Made by a program: the position numbers and the translations under genes. 64,000 nucleotides of DNA from an uncultured Caulobacter sp. (GTDB taxonomy: Bacteria; Pseudomonadota; Alphaproteobacteria; Caulobacterales; Caulobacteraceae). Shown here piece after piece: positions 14,538-23,181 of this stretch; position 1 is the first letter of the stretch, and the number at the start of each line of letters is the position of its first letter. Where the stretch lies: positions 17,624-81,623 of the forward strand of contig NZ_CALCDX010000151.1 in the NCBI RefSeq assembly GCF_937900395.1. Direction: 5' to 3'. The notes under the pieces are model-generated. The model was given only the letters and a program-made list of their open reading frames with translations. It was not told where the DNA came from and did no database searches.

Positions 14538-17027
14538 ATGCGCCGCCTCGCGCCGCGCCTGCTCGCCTGCGCCCTTTTCGGGACCGGCGCGGCGCAGGCC
14601 ACGCCGTTCACCGTCGACCAGTTGCTGAACCAGCAGCGGCTGGGAACGGTGAGCATCGACCCCTCCCAGCGCTGGCTGGTCGTCCCGACCACCGCCCCGT
14701 ACCGGTCGGCGACCTCGTGGGCGCTGGAGTTCGACACGCCGATGACCATCACGCGGTTGTCGGTGGTCGACCTGCGGACCGATGGTCCGCCCCGCCCGTT
14801 GCTGGGCGAGGCCGACGGAGGCGCGGGCGATCGCCTCGGCGCCTATGGTTATACGCCGGGGCCCTTCGCGCCGTCGGGGGCGCGGATGGCGGTGATCCGG
14901 GCGCGCGGCGCCAGCCTCGAAGTCGGGATCGTCACCCTGGCGACGGGGGCGGTCATGTGGACGGGGCTTTTCCCGACTTCCGACGTCTGGGGTCGCTCCA
15001 TGCAGTGGGCGGGCGAGGACCGGCTCGTCGTCCTGGCCAAGGACCCGGACGCCCCGGCGATGGGCGCGCTCACCGGCGCCCAGACGCAAGACCGCCTGAT
15101 CGACAAATGGCGGGAAACGCAAAACGGCCGCCCCGGCGTGACCCTGCTCGGGGCCGGCCGCTATCTTGAGCGCACGCCCTCGGCCGCGCCGGGACGGTTG
15201 GTGGCGGTCGACGCGACCACCGGCCAGGGCCGCGTTCTGGCGCAAGGGGCGTTCATCGACCTGGAGGTAGCGCCGGGCGGGCGACGGGCGGCCATGCTCG
15301 TCGAGGCCGAGACCCTGCATCCGGATCCCTCGCGCCCGGCCTACACCACCGATCCTTACCGGCGCCGGCGGGTCGTGGTGGTCGATCTGACCAGCGGCGC
15401 GACCTGGTCGCCGTGCCCGACCTGCGAGGTCGCCACCGATCTCCTGGCCTGGTCGCCGAGCGGCCTGCAACTGCTCGTCTTCGCCAAGCCCGACGCGAGC
15501 GACTGGACGGCGGCGCGCTACTGGCGCCTGAACGCCGCGGCCCAGCGCGCGCAGCCCCTGGAGAATCCGGCCGCCCAGACCAGCGCCGCGACCACGCGCT
15601 ACGGCTCTCGCGTGCCGCGCGCCGACTGGATGGGCGAGGATCCGCTGATCCTGGCGCGGGCGCCGGGCGCGTCGGCGGGACAGACCGACTGGCTGCGCTG
15701 GACGGCGGAGGGCCCCCGTCCCCTGACCCTGGGCCTGCCGCCGGGTCCGCGCACGCTGGAAGCGACGTCCTCGAACGCCATCATCGTCTCCCAGGCCGGC
15801 AAGCTCTGGCGGATCGACGGTCAGGGCCGGGCCAAGCTGCTGGGAAGCGGCGCCAGCATTCCTGGTCCCGGCGCGACGGGGGGCGAGCGCCTGGCGTTCA
15901 ACAACCGCCCCGCCGTCGAGGCCCTGGCCTTGGCTTTGCCGGCCCCGGACGGCCAGGACCTCGGCCAAGTGCGCGACCATCGCCTGCGGCGCCTGGGTCT
16001 GACCACCGCGCCAGGCGAGAGCGTGCTGGCCGCGGCCGGACAGGCCGGCGCGGTGGCGAGCCTCGGCCGTGACGCGCATGGCGTCGAACGCGTGGTCCTG
16101 CGCCGCCGCGATCGTTCGCCCCAGACCGTGGCCACCTTGAACGTCCAGTTGGCGCAGGTGGATTTCGCGCGGCCGCTGGCGATCAGGCACCAGGGTCCGC
16201 GCGGCCAGGCCCTGACCAGCTGGCTCTATCTGCCGCCCGATCTGCCGACCGGCCGCAAGGCGCCGCTGGTGACGATCCCGTATCTGGGCCGCGACTATCC
16301 CGGCCCGCCGGCCAGCCAGAGCGCCCCGGCCCGGCAGGTGTTCCTCAACGCCCAGATCCTGGCGGGCGCCGGTTACGCGGTTCTGCTGCCCAGCCTGCCG
16401 ATCGATCCGGATCGTGAGCCGGCCCAGGGCCTGGCCGACCAAATCCTGAACGTCGTCGATGCGGCGGCGGCCCAGGAACCGGCGATCGACGCCGGCCGCC
16501 TGGCCCTGATGGGCCACAGCTACGGGGGCTACACCGTGCTGACCGCCGCGACCCAGAGCCCGCGCTTCAAGGCCGTGGTCGCCAGCGCCTTCTCCGCCGA
16601 CCTGATCGGCCACTACACCCGCAAGAGCTTGTCGGCGACGGTGCTGCCCGAGGCCGGGGTGAGCCTGATGGGCGACGCCGGCTGGGCCGAGCTGGGCCAG
16701 GGACGGATGGGCGCGCCGCCCTGGCGCGATCCGCAACGCTACCTGCGCAATAGCCCCGTCCTCTTCGCCGACAAGATCACCGCGCCGGTCATGTTGATCA
16801 TGGGCGACCTCGACGGCGATCCGGCCCAGGCCCTGACCATGTTCGGGGCGCTCTTCCGGCAGGACAAGGATGCGATGCTGCTGACCTATCATGGCGAAGG
16901 CCACGTCGTGCTGACGCCCGGCAACATCGCCGACGAGTATCGCCGCGTGCTCGACTTCCTGAACGAACGGATCGGCGACGGCGCGACCAGTCCGAACGCC
17001 GGCGGCGCACCGGCTAGACCGTCGTGA
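14538..17027 (+). CDS. Secreted prolyl-oligopeptidase-type lasso-peptide isopeptidase
   Basis: An 829-residue serine hydrolase with signal peptide (1-21, cleaved after AQA). A beta-propeller-like N-terminal half (about 30-560) is followed by an alpha/beta hydrolase. The nucleophile is S661 in GHSYGG, the acid lies in GDLDGDP (about 757-761), and the base is H789 in GEGHVV. This is the architecture of AtxE2, the isopeptidase that opens the macrolactam of astexins. Its place between a TonB receptor and a lasso cyclase makes the same job likely here: hydrolysing imported lasso peptide in the periplasm. Its 3' end overlaps the convergent cyclase gene by 14 bp. Confidence 0.87.
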   Translation: MRRLAPRLLACALFGTGAAQATPFTVDQLLNQQRLGTVSIDPSQRWLVVPTTAPYRSATSWALEFDTPMTITRLSVVDLRTDGPPRPLLGEADGGAGDRLGAYGYTPGPFAPSGARMAVIRARGASLEVGIVTLATGAVMWTGLFPTSDVWGRSMQWAGEDRLVVLAKDPDAPAMGALTGAQTQDRLIDKWRETQNGRPGVTLLGAGRYLERTPSAAPGRLVAVDATTGQGRVLAQGAFIDLEVAPGGRRAAMLVEAETLHPDPSRPAYTTDPYRRRRVVVVDLTSGATWSPCPTCEVATDLLAWSPSGLQLLVFAKPDASDWTAARYWRLNAAAQRAQPLENPAAQTSAATTRYGSRVPRADWMGEDPLILARAPGASAGQTDWLRWTAEGPRPLTLGLPPGPRTLEATSSNAIIVSQAGKLWRIDGQGRAKLLGSGASIPGPGATGGERLAFNNRPAVEALALALPAPDGQDLGQVRDHRLRRLGLTTAPGESVLAAAGQAGAVASLGRDAHGVERVVLRRRDRSPQTVATLNVQLAQVDFARPLAIRHQGPRGQALTSWLYLPPDLPTGRKAPLVTIPYLGRDYPGPPASQSAPARQVFLNAQILAGAGYAVLLPSLPIDPDREPAQGLADQILNVVDAAAAQEPAIDAGRLALMGHSYGGYTVLTAATQSPRFKAVVASAFSADLIGHYTRKSLSATVLPEAGVSLMGDAGWAELGQGRMGAPPWRDPQRYLRNSPVLFADKITAPVMLIMGDLDGDPAQALTMFGALFRQDKDAMLLTYHGEGHVVLTPGNIADEYRRVLDFLNERIGDGATSPNAGGAPARPS

Positions 17028-18768
17028 TCTTCCGTTCCCACGCCCGGACCCAGGCTTCGACCGTCGCGGCCAGCATCACCTCGCCCACGCAATCGCGCCA
17101 GATCATCGGCTCGCGATGCAGCAGGGGTTCGAGCCGGTCGCTGTCGATCAGGCCCTTGGCCGCCAGCCGCCCGTCGAGCAGGAACGGCCGCAGGGCAGGC
17201 AGGCTGGCGGCCAGGCTCTTGGAGAAGAACACCGTGACGTCGCCCTTGGAGCGGCGCTTCAGGCTCTCGGGCGGCAGGCGATCGGCGAAGGCCGCTCGGG
17301 CGAACGGCCGGTCGACCGCGCCGAGCGCCAGGATCGGCGCGGGGATGGAAAGGCACGCCTCGATGATCGGCTGGGCCATCAGGGGATGGATCAGGTCGGC
17401 GGCCCGGCCTCGCAGACTGTCGCCGTAGGCGGTTTGGATGTTGGTCAGGCCGCGGATCTGGATGCGCTTGGCCGGACTGACGCCGCGATGGTCAGCCACC
17501 CAGGGATGCGGCGGCGGCAAGGCCACGCCGTCGGCCAGGAAGCTCGGCGGCGGGATCCCCGGGGACAAGCGCGCCAAGGGCTGCATCGCGCGCGCCATCA
17601 ATGACCACACCGTGGTGCGGGTGCGCCGGGCCAGCATGGCCAGGGACGCCGCGCGACCAGCCGGCGTGGGGCGTCCCTGGAGGATGTCGGCCGCCAGGGC
17701 CGGATGTCCCATCTGGTAGAAGACGCCGTCCCCGCCCTGTCCCGTGAACAACGCCTGCGCCCCGACCTTGCGCAACTGCTCGGCCAGGTCACGATCGAGG
17801 TCGGGGTCCTGGGCGTTGAGGCCCGGCCGACCGGCGCCGGCGGTCTGATCCAGCACGGCCCCGTCCACCGCCATCAGGCCCCGCAAACTGGTCACCAACG
17901 GAAAGCCGAAGCGATCGGCGATGCGCTGGGCCCAGGCCCGCTCGTCGCCTTCGCGCTGCGGCCAGTAGGCGTTGATCGCCGCGACCACCGGCGCGCCGCA
18001 GCGGGTGAGGCTGGCGGCGACGATCGCCGAATCCAGGCCGCCGGAGATTTCCAGCAGGATGGAGGAACGATCCTTGGCCAGGGCCGCCACGCAGGCGTCG
18101 ACCAGATCGGCCAGGCCCTTGGGATCGAGCCAGGTTCGAGATGGCCGCGCGTGATCGGCCGGTCGCCACAGCCGGGTCGCCTGGCTCGCGTCCCAGCCCG
18201 CCCGCATCGTGCCGGGGCCGATGGCGACCACGCCCGCCAAGGGGCAGATCTCGCTCCAGAGATTGCCGCGGGCCAGGAGGTCGCCGACCTTGGTCCAGTC
18301 GACCGCCAGCCCCTCGGGCGCGCACGGGCCCTGAGCGGGCGGGATCGAGGCGATGAACGTCACCTCGTCGCGAACCCAGGTCAGGCAGTCCAGCGCCCCG
18401 GTCGGATCGCGCAACAGCGTGGGCGGCGCATCGCCCGCCTTGAGGATCGCCACGTAGCGCCCCCAGGCATGGCGGATCAGGAGCCGCGCGGCGTCGGCAG
18501 GCGCCACGCCGACCATCAGGTGAAGCGGGAAATCCTGCGCGCGGCCCTCGCGGGTCGCGGCGGTGTCGAAGAGGTCGCCGATCACGGCCCCGCCCTGGTT
18601 TGGCACGGCCCGGACGACCGGCGGGCGGGCGCCGCGGACGTAGACGGCGATCTCGTGGGCGCGATGGGCCAGGGTCCAGTCCCCCTCGGCCTCGATCGCG
18701 GCGCGCTTGGCCTCGGCCGCCTGGCTCGGCACGCCTCGGGGCCAGACCATGGCGAGATACTCGCCCAT
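17014..18768 (-). CDS. Lasso-peptide macrolactam synthetase (asparagine-synthetase-like C protein)
   Basis: A 584-residue asparagine-synthetase-type ATP-dependent enzyme. The N-terminal glutaminase-like domain lacks the catalytic Cys2 (MGEYL), as expected for a lasso cyclase that uses the peptide's own amine. The PP-loop is SGGLDS at 242-247, with a later FTGQGGDGVFYQ and RSKGDVT region typical of the synthetase domain. It adenylates the Asp/Glu side chain of the core peptide and closes the ring on residue 1. Its start overlaps the stop of the B gene (TGATG), so the two are coupled. Confidence 0.9.
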   Translation of the reverse strand: MGEYLAMVWPRGVPSQAAEAKRAAIEAEGDWTLAHRAHEIAVYVRGARPPVVRAVPNQGGAVIGDLFDTAATREGRAQDFPLHLMVGVAPADAARLLIRHAWGRYVAILKAGDAPPTLLRDPTGALDCLTWVRDEVTFIASIPPAQGPCAPEGLAVDWTKVGDLLARGNLWSEICPLAGVVAIGPGTMRAGWDASQATRLWRPADHARPSRTWLDPKGLADLVDACVAALAKDRSSILLEISGGLDSAIVAASLTRCGAPVVAAINAYWPQREGDERAWAQRIADRFGFPLVTSLRGLMAVDGAVLDQTAGAGRPGLNAQDPDLDRDLAEQLRKVGAQALFTGQGGDGVFYQMGHPALAADILQGRPTPAGRAASLAMLARRTRTTVWSLMARAMQPLARLSPGIPPPSFLADGVALPPPHPWVADHRGVSPAKRIQIRGLTNIQTAYGDSLRGRAADLIHPLMAQPIIEACLSIPAPILALGAVDRPFARAAFADRLPPESLKRRSKGDVTVFFSKSLAASLPALRPFLLDGRLAAKGLIDSDRLEPLLHREPMIWRDCVGEVMLAATVEAWVRAWERKITTV

Positions 18769-19421
18769 CAGACCGCCAGGATCGGGGTGTAGGCGATGAG
18801 GCGTTCGACATCGTCGTCCAGCGCCACCGGCCCGGACTGCAGCCAGCAGTGAGCCATGAACGGCCAGGTCCGCACGCCAATCACCCAGTCGGCGTCGAGC
18901 CCGAGGCGCCGCAGATAGCCCAGGAGCTGATAACTGCGCTTGAGGCAGGCGCCGCCGACCGGCGACCAGGGCCGCAGGACCGCGAAGACGGCGGCGGCGT
19001 CCAGCACGGCTTCATGGTGGGCGGCGTCGTGCGACGTCGCGCCGGGCTGGCGGCCGCGCCGCGCGCGCTCCAGGATCCGCGCGAAGTCGAGGCGACGGAA
19101 ATCGCGCGCCGCCGCGCCGCTGGCGAGCAGGCCGGCGGCGATTTCGCGCGGGCGTGGACGGCGGGCGGCGCCGCGCAGATCGAGGGTGGGTTTGGGCGGG
19201 ATCGCCCGGACCGCCAGCCTGGGCGTGTGCGTCACCAGGCCCGCCTCGATCAAGGTCTGGGCGGACGTCTCGTCGCGCGGGCTCACCGCGCCGCCGTCGT
19301 CCAACGCCACCAGCAAGCTGGCCTGGACGAGGCAGAGGTAGGCGTCGGCGGCGACATCGAGAAAGACGATGTCCTCGTCGATCGCCGCAGCATGAACATC
19401 GCGGGCCAACCACAGCGCCAT
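18768..19421 (-). CDS. Lasso-peptide B protein (leader recognition plus cysteine protease)
   Basis: A 217-residue fused B protein. Residues 1-80 form the RRE/PqqD-like domain that binds the precursor leader (ARDVHAAAIDEDIVFLDVAADAYLCL). Residues about 125-217 are the transglutaminase-like protease with C159 (GGACLKRSYQLLGYLR), H191 (FMAHCWL) and an Asp in the ALDDD segment. It removes the leader so that the core can cyclise. ATG 19421 has GGGAGG five bases upstream; longer in-frame options run into the precursor gene. It sits between precursor 2 and the cyclase. Confidence 0.9.
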   Translation of the reverse strand: MALWLARDVHAAAIDEDIVFLDVAADAYLCLVQASLLVALDDGGAVSPRDETSAQTLIEAGLVTHTPRLAVRAIPPKPTLDLRGAARRPRPREIAAGLLASGAAARDFRRLDFARILERARRGRQPGATSHDAAHHEAVLDAAAVFAVLRPWSPVGGACLKRSYQLLGYLRRLGLDADWVIGVRTWPFMAHCWLQSGPVALDDDVERLIAYTPILAV

Positions 19422-19483
19422 CGCGGCCTCCCAGCCGATTGCCCTGTCGCGCGGCGCGGCGGCCGCGCGGCAGGACCGATCGC

Positions 19484-19603
19484 TCAGAACCAAGCGAGCT
19501 GGGGTTGCATCGGCTCGCGCAGGCCCTCGTCGTCGACCGAGCGGGTCAGATCGAGCGCGCCGCCGAGGCGGATCACCCGAAGGGTCGTGGTGGAGTTGGA
19601 CAT
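19484..19603 (-). CDS. Lasso-peptide precursor 2 (caulonodin V-like)
   Basis: A 39-residue precursor read directly from the minus strand. Leader residues 1-21 include the RLGGALDLTR ending with Thr at position -2, the hallmark recognised by B proteins. The predicted core is SVDDEGLREPMQPQLAWF (18 residues): Ser1 with Glu9 fits a nine-residue macrolactam, and Met/Gln/Pro and Trp-Phe in the tail could act as plugs. As I recall it, caulonodin V is SIGDSGLRESMSSQTYWP, sharing S1, D4, GLRE (6-9), M11, Q14 and W17. Ser at position 1 is rare among lasso peptides. It ends 62 bp before the B gene. No strong ribosome binding site was seen. Confidence 0.85.
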   Translation of the reverse strand: MSNSTTTLRVIRLGGALDLTRSVDDEGLREPMQPQLAWF

Positions 19604-19718
19604 GGTTTTGACTTTCGCTGTGGGGCCGCATCAAAGACGCGGCGGCGTTACGGATCTCGCCGGCAGGAACGCCGACGAGGCGATGGGCGGCGCGACCGGG
19701 CGCGTCGCCGCGGCCGGG

Positions 19719-19838
19719 TCAGACGAAGTAGTACTGGCTGCTGCCGGCTTCCTTGATCGTGCCCTCCTCGATGGACAGGGTCAGGGCCTTGGCGGCGCCC
19801 AGGCGCAGCAGGATGAGACGGGGGGTAATGGAGGTCAT
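19719..19838 (-). CDS. Lasso-peptide precursor 1 (caulonodin IV-like)
   Basis: A 39-residue precursor, first gene of the biosynthetic operon, with GGAG ahead of the ATG. Leader residues 1-21 end in RLGAAKALTL, with Thr at -2. The predicted core is SIEEGTIKEAGSSQYYFV (18 residues): Ser1 and Glu9 would form a nine-membered ring, and Tyr-Tyr-Phe in the tail are likely plugs. As I recall it, caulonodin IV is SFDVGTIKEGLVSQYYFA; S1, GTIKE (5-9) and SQYYF (13-17) agree. The two precursors share only the ring plan, so they should yield different products processed by one B/C pair. Confidence 0.87.
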   Translation of the reverse strand: MTSITPRLILLRLGAAKALTLSIEEGTIKEAGSSQYYFV

Positions 19839-19905
19839 GGCAGGCTCCTTTTTCGAAACGCCGCCGATCGCGGCCTCTCAAGCCAGCGCCCCGCCTGTTT
19901 GATAT

Positions 19906-20655
19906 TCAAACGATATCCGGTCGATATTTTCCGCCCCCAGCCAGGCGGGCGATGGCGTGGGCGGCGCCCATCCGCCGACGGTGGTGTGAGCGCACCGCAC
20001 TCCTCAGCGCCGCCCCGTTACCGGTCTCGAAAGCCGACACGACGCCCAGGGCCTCGGCCGACAGATCGGCGAACAGTTGGGCCTCGATCGGCTGGAATGG
20101 CGCCAGCCGTTCGGCGGTGCGCTGATAGGCCTGGGCGAGCATCAGGTCGTCTGCCCCCAGCACAATTTCGAGGAACAGCGCCTCGAGGATCGCGGCGGGG
20201 TCATGGGCGGGCTCGGCGAGATCGGCGGCGAAGCGAAAGGGCGCGCGGGGCGGCCATTGACGATGCTTGGCGCGCCGCTCGGCGTCCGGCGCCAGGGCCG
20301 CGGCCAGATAGAGCAGGCGCAGGTGGTAGAGTTCGGCCAAGGCCGGGCCGTCGAGGTGGGGCCGGGTGTAGGCCGGTCCCCGTTTCTCGACGAGATCTTC
20401 GCCCGCCAATCGCGATAGCGCCTCGCGCACCGGTGTCGAGGACAGGCGCAGCTCCGCCGCGATCAGGTTGATGGGCAGGGCCGCGCCGGGCGCGTCCACG
20501 CCCAGGCGAAGACGACGTCGCAAAGCGCCCAGCGCCAGGCCGAAGGAGTCGCGCGATGGAGGCAAGGTCTTGGTCCGCGATGCCGCCTCGCCAGTTTCAA
20601 CTCTGACGGCGACGGGTCGACCCTTCGACGCGGGCGAACACGTCGGCGAGCGCAT
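19906..20655 (-). CDS. GntR-family transcriptional regulator of the lasso locus
   Basis: A winged-helix GntR domain (GALRRRLRLGVDAPGAALP, then AAELRLSSTPVREALSRLAGEDLVEKRG) followed by an all-helical C-terminal domain of FCD/FadR-like length. It starts the minus-strand set that continues with the two precursor genes about 67 bp downstream, so it probably controls their transcription. I recall GntR-type regulators as usual members of Caulobacter lasso loci. The start is uncertain: ATG 20655 is given; ATG 20736 and internal TTGs are alternatives. The effector is unknown. Confidence 0.75.
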   Translation of the reverse strand: MRSPTCSPASKGRPVAVRVETGEAASRTKTLPPSRDSFGLALGALRRRLRLGVDAPGAALPINLIAAELRLSSTPVREALSRLAGEDLVEKRGPAYTRPHLDGPALAELYHLRLLYLAAALAPDAERRAKHRQWPPRAPFRFAADLAEPAHDPAAILEALFLEIVLGADDLMLAQAYQRTAERLAPFQPIEAQLFADLSAEALGVVSAFETGNGAALRSAVRSHHRRRMGAAHAIARLAGGGKYRPDIV

Positions 20656-20898
20656 TTCTCGGCGACTTCCAGCGTTTGACGCCGTTTTTCGACGTCGGGC
20701 CGCCCTCTGGTTCGCCGCCGAACCGCCAGTCTGCATGAACCGTGCAGGAATCCGGTACGGCCTTCCGGAAAATTCGCACGGACACGGATGAACACGCTTG
20801 GTGGTCGGCCAGGCGACATTAAATGTGGCCCAACAGCCCGGAATACGTAGGGTTGTGCTTTGACCATGGGTTCGCGTGAGGACTCATGTCTGTAGCCA

Positions 20899-21393
20899 GT
20901 GTCGAGTACAGCTTTGGTCAAACGCGCATCCGAGGACCTGGAGCGTCAGCGCCAGCTCCTGTCAAAGACCCTGAAACTGATCCGCGGCTTGCGCCACATG
21001 AGCGCCCGCGCGGTCGCCGACGCCATGGGCATGCCGCTGCGCAGCTATTACAGCTTCGAAGCTGGCCAGGGTCCGCTGGACATCGCCAAGATCTGGCGGT
21101 TCGGCGAGGCCACCGACAGCGATCCGGCCGGCATCATGGACACGCTGATGCTCGGCTCGCCTGACCACGCCCTGCGCAGCATGGACAATAAGATCGTCTC
21201 CATTCAATTGGCCTCGTTCCGTCGGTTCAGCGACAAGGTCGGAGACCGGATGACCCACATCGGCCCGGCCATCCTGATCGAGGCGTTCAAGCGCCCGTTC
21301 GACAGTCTCGAGGATCATCTGGACAAGCGGGACGAGAACACCGAGCGCTGGTTGGCGGAGAATCTGCCAAGGATGCTGCCACCGGACGAATAG
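20899..21393 (+). CDS. Helix-turn-helix regulator
   Basis: A 164-residue protein starting at GTG 20899. Its HTH region, LSKTLKLIRGLRHMSARAVADAMGMPLRSYYSFEAGQG, is XRE-like, though the usual Asn/Glu turn is modified. The remaining residues (about 75-164) form a charged helical domain of unknown role. An ATG at 20886 with a better ribosome binding site is in another frame and leads to a short, unlikely product. The 3' end overlaps the convergent DUF6499-type gene by 107 bp. It is divergent from the GntR gene; the shared gap carries a TACGTA element at 20844. Confidence 0.68.
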   Translation: MSSTALVKRASEDLERQRQLLSKTLKLIRGLRHMSARAVADAMGMPLRSYYSFEAGQGPLDIAKIWRFGEATDSDPAGIMDTLMLGSPDHALRSMDNKIVSIQLASFRRFSDKVGDRMTHIGPAILIEAFKRPFDSLEDHLDKRDENTERWLAENLPRMLPPDE

Positions 21394-21676
21394 TCCTGGC
21401 CCGCCGCTGGCGGGGAACGTCGAGGATTGGTGGGCCGCGCCAGATCGCATCGACGGCGATGTCGACCGCGTCCGGATCGACCGGCGCCCGCAAGCCCCAG
21501 TGCCCGGGCAGGGTCTCCATCGCGCCAGCTCGCAGGCGCGCATAGTCCGCGCGGTAGCGAGGATTTCGTCGCAGGAACTCCCAGGCCAGACGCGCCAGGC
21601 ACAGGGCGACGCCGGCTGGTTCCACGGATTCCGGGACGAGCGGGGGCGGGACGGCGGCGACGAGGGGCTTGGCCAT
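21287..21676 (-). CDS. DUF6499-type protein of an ICE regulatory module
   Basis: A 129-residue protein with the signature WEFLRRNPRYRADYARLRAG (residues 32-51), which I associate with DUF6499 proteins encoded beside DUF2285 proteins on integrative conjugative elements of alphaproteobacteria. The related Mesorhizobium FseA regulator joins such parts to activate ICE excision. Here it lies downstream of a DUF2285-type gene on the same strand. The C-terminal 35 residues overlap the convergent HTH gene and look unstructured, so the true end may have been extended by mutation. Confidence 0.6.
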   Translation of the reverse strand: MAKPLVAAVPPPLVPESVEPAGVALCLARLAWEFLRRNPRYRADYARLRAGAMETLPGHWGLRAPVDPDAVDIAVDAIWRGPPILDVPRQRRARTIRPVAASLADSPPTSARCSRPACPDDPRDCRTGA

Positions 21677-21813
21677 GGCTTTATTGAAGCGCCTGATCCG
21701 CTCGCCCCGGAATCACCGGCGCCGCGAGGCTCGGCGGTCGCGCCGGAAAATTGGCGCCGTCGTGCGGTCCGCGCCGAATTCCCGTCCACGCCTACCGGTT
21801 TCCTGCACGACGT

Positions 21814-22707
21814 CTACCAAAGCCGGCACAGGCCGTGCAGATCTCCCGTCAGCGCACACGATGTCCCCAGGAAAGATCCGGACAGCAGCAGCATGACCGC
21901 GCTCCCGCCTCTCCAGCCGGCGGAGCGCCAGACCTCGACGGTCTTGGGCGGATCGGTGCGGGCCGGCCGCAGGCCGCAGAGCGCGCGGTAGCCGCCCGCG
22001 ACGAGATCCTCGGCGGCGCGCAGCAAGCGCTGGACGCGCATGCGCATATAGTCGGATCGGCCGCCCCAATCCTCGTGAACCCGGGCCTCCCCGAACAGCA
22101 GCATGGCGATGTCGCGCTGGCTGGCCCCCGCGCGCCGGGCGTCGTGCGCCCGAAGCATTTGAACCCAGCGCGTGGCCTTCGAGCGCGAACCTCGTCCAAC
22201 CGATGACAGTCGTCCGGTGTCGCGCAACGCGATCAGCGAACGCAGGCCGTCCATCGACGCCACGCCGACGCTATAGGCGGGCAGATGGAACCGGCAACGC
22301 ACGGGTCCGGCCAGGACGTCGCCGTCGGCCACGGCGAAGCGAAGACGCCGCGCGCCGTCGCTGACCATCACGTGTTGATGGCCATCCTGCGTGCGCACCA
22401 CGATGACGGCCAAGTCGAGCCCGCGCAGATCGAGGGCGTCTGGATCCTCGACCATCGCCGGTGTCAGGCTCAGCACCGGCACCGAACTGTCGGCTTGCCA
22501 GCGCCAAAGCACCGTAGGAACCGGGTCGGCGCCTGGGCCTTCGCCCACGAAACAGAGACCCGGGACGACGCCGGCCAGATCCTGCGCCTCGGCCACGGCC
22601 TGTCGTCGCCCAAATTCCCAGGCCCACACCGACGGGTCGGCCGCGAGCAGGGGGCGATAGGCCTCTTGGGACCTCCAGGGCGGCAATGGCGTCCGATCCG
22701 CCGACAT
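21814..22707 (-). CDS. DUF2285-domain protein (ICE-associated)
   Basis: A 297-residue protein. Its C-terminal part contains a segment typical of DUF2285: LRAHDARRAGASQRDIAMLL, then SDYMRMRVQRLLRAAEDLVA and GGYRALC. The N-terminal 150 residues carry WRSQEAYRPLL and a beta-rich stretch. DUF2285 proteins regulate excision and transfer genes of ICEs. ATG 22707 was chosen; the longer frame begins at TTG 22749. The neighbours at 21287, 22895, 23182 and 23728 are the usual companions, but no integrase, relaxase or type IV secretion gene is in the window. Confidence 0.72.
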   Translation of the reverse strand: MSADRTPLPPWRSQEAYRPLLAADPSVWAWEFGRRQAVAEAQDLAGVVPGLCFVGEGPGADPVPTVLWRWQADSSVPVLSLTPAMVEDPDALDLRGLDLAVIVVRTQDGHQHVMVSDGARRLRFAVADGDVLAGPVRCRFHLPAYSVGVASMDGLRSLIALRDTGRLSSVGRGSRSKATRWVQMLRAHDARRAGASQRDIAMLLFGEARVHEDWGGRSDYMRMRVQRLLRAAEDLVAGGYRALCGLRPARTDPPKTVEVWRSAGWRGGSAVMLLLSGSFLGTSCALTGDLHGLCRLW

Positions 22708-22894
22708 GGCGACCCGCTCATCATGGCGCAGGACTAAAAGTCTGGCCAAAGGTCCAAGGGCTGTCGAGGGGCGGCCGGCGTCGGCGCCGGTTGCGCCTGG
22801 GCGGAAGCCGGGTCATTCATCGCCGGGTTGGACGGCCCCGACACGCTGTGGCGGGACCGTCCAGACGAAGACGAAGACCAGACGGAGGACGCGC

Positions 22895-23173
22895 ATGGCG
22901 CCCGTGCTCGATCCTGAGATCGCCGACCTGGCGCCCTGGTCCGAGAGCCTGACGGACTACGACCTACAGCATCTGGTCGTCTACCTGCGCCTGCTCGACG
23001 CCCGCCGGGACGAGGCTGACTGGCGCGAAGTCGCGCTCTTGGTGCTGCACCGCGACGCCGCCCAGGATGAGGCCTCGGCCCGCGCCTGCTGGGAGACGCA
23101 CTTGAAGCGGGCCGAGTGGATGACGACGACCGGCTACAAGGACCTCCTCACGGCCAAGACGGGCCAAGCCTAG
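22895..23173 (+). CDS. Small conserved ICE-type protein (DUF2285 neighbourhood)
   Basis: A 92-residue protein with a pattern common next to DUF2285 genes: SLTDYDLQHLVVYLRLLDA, then DWREVALLVLHRD and a C-terminal GYKDLL. ATG 22895 follows GGAGG at a good distance. It is divergent from the DUF2285 gene and convergent with the HTH gene ending at 23182. I recognise the sequence style from many alphaproteobacterial ICEs and genomic islands but cannot give a biochemical function. The related antiactivator QseM is a possible functional analogue. Confidence 0.7.
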   Translation: MAPVLDPEIADLAPWSESLTDYDLQHLVVYLRLLDARRDEADWREVALLVLHRDAAQDEASARACWETHLKRAEWMTTTGYKDLLTAKTGQA

Positions 23174-23181
23174 TGGAGGCG

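Noticed and set aside
13224..16904. A 1226-residue minus-strand open frame
   Set aside because: It lies antisense to the TonB receptor and isopeptidase genes. Its translation is Arg/Gly/Gln-rich without any domain, a product of the G+C-rich third positions of the real genes.
17704..20471. Long plus-strand frames of 362 and 623 residues across the lasso locus
   Set aside because: They are antisense to the cyclase, B protein, precursor and GntR genes, all of which have clear motifs and coupled starts.
20886..21164. Frame starting at ATG 20886 with a better ribosome binding site
   Set aside because: The product is short and Arg/Pro-rich; the overlapping GTG 20899 frame encodes a proper HTH protein.
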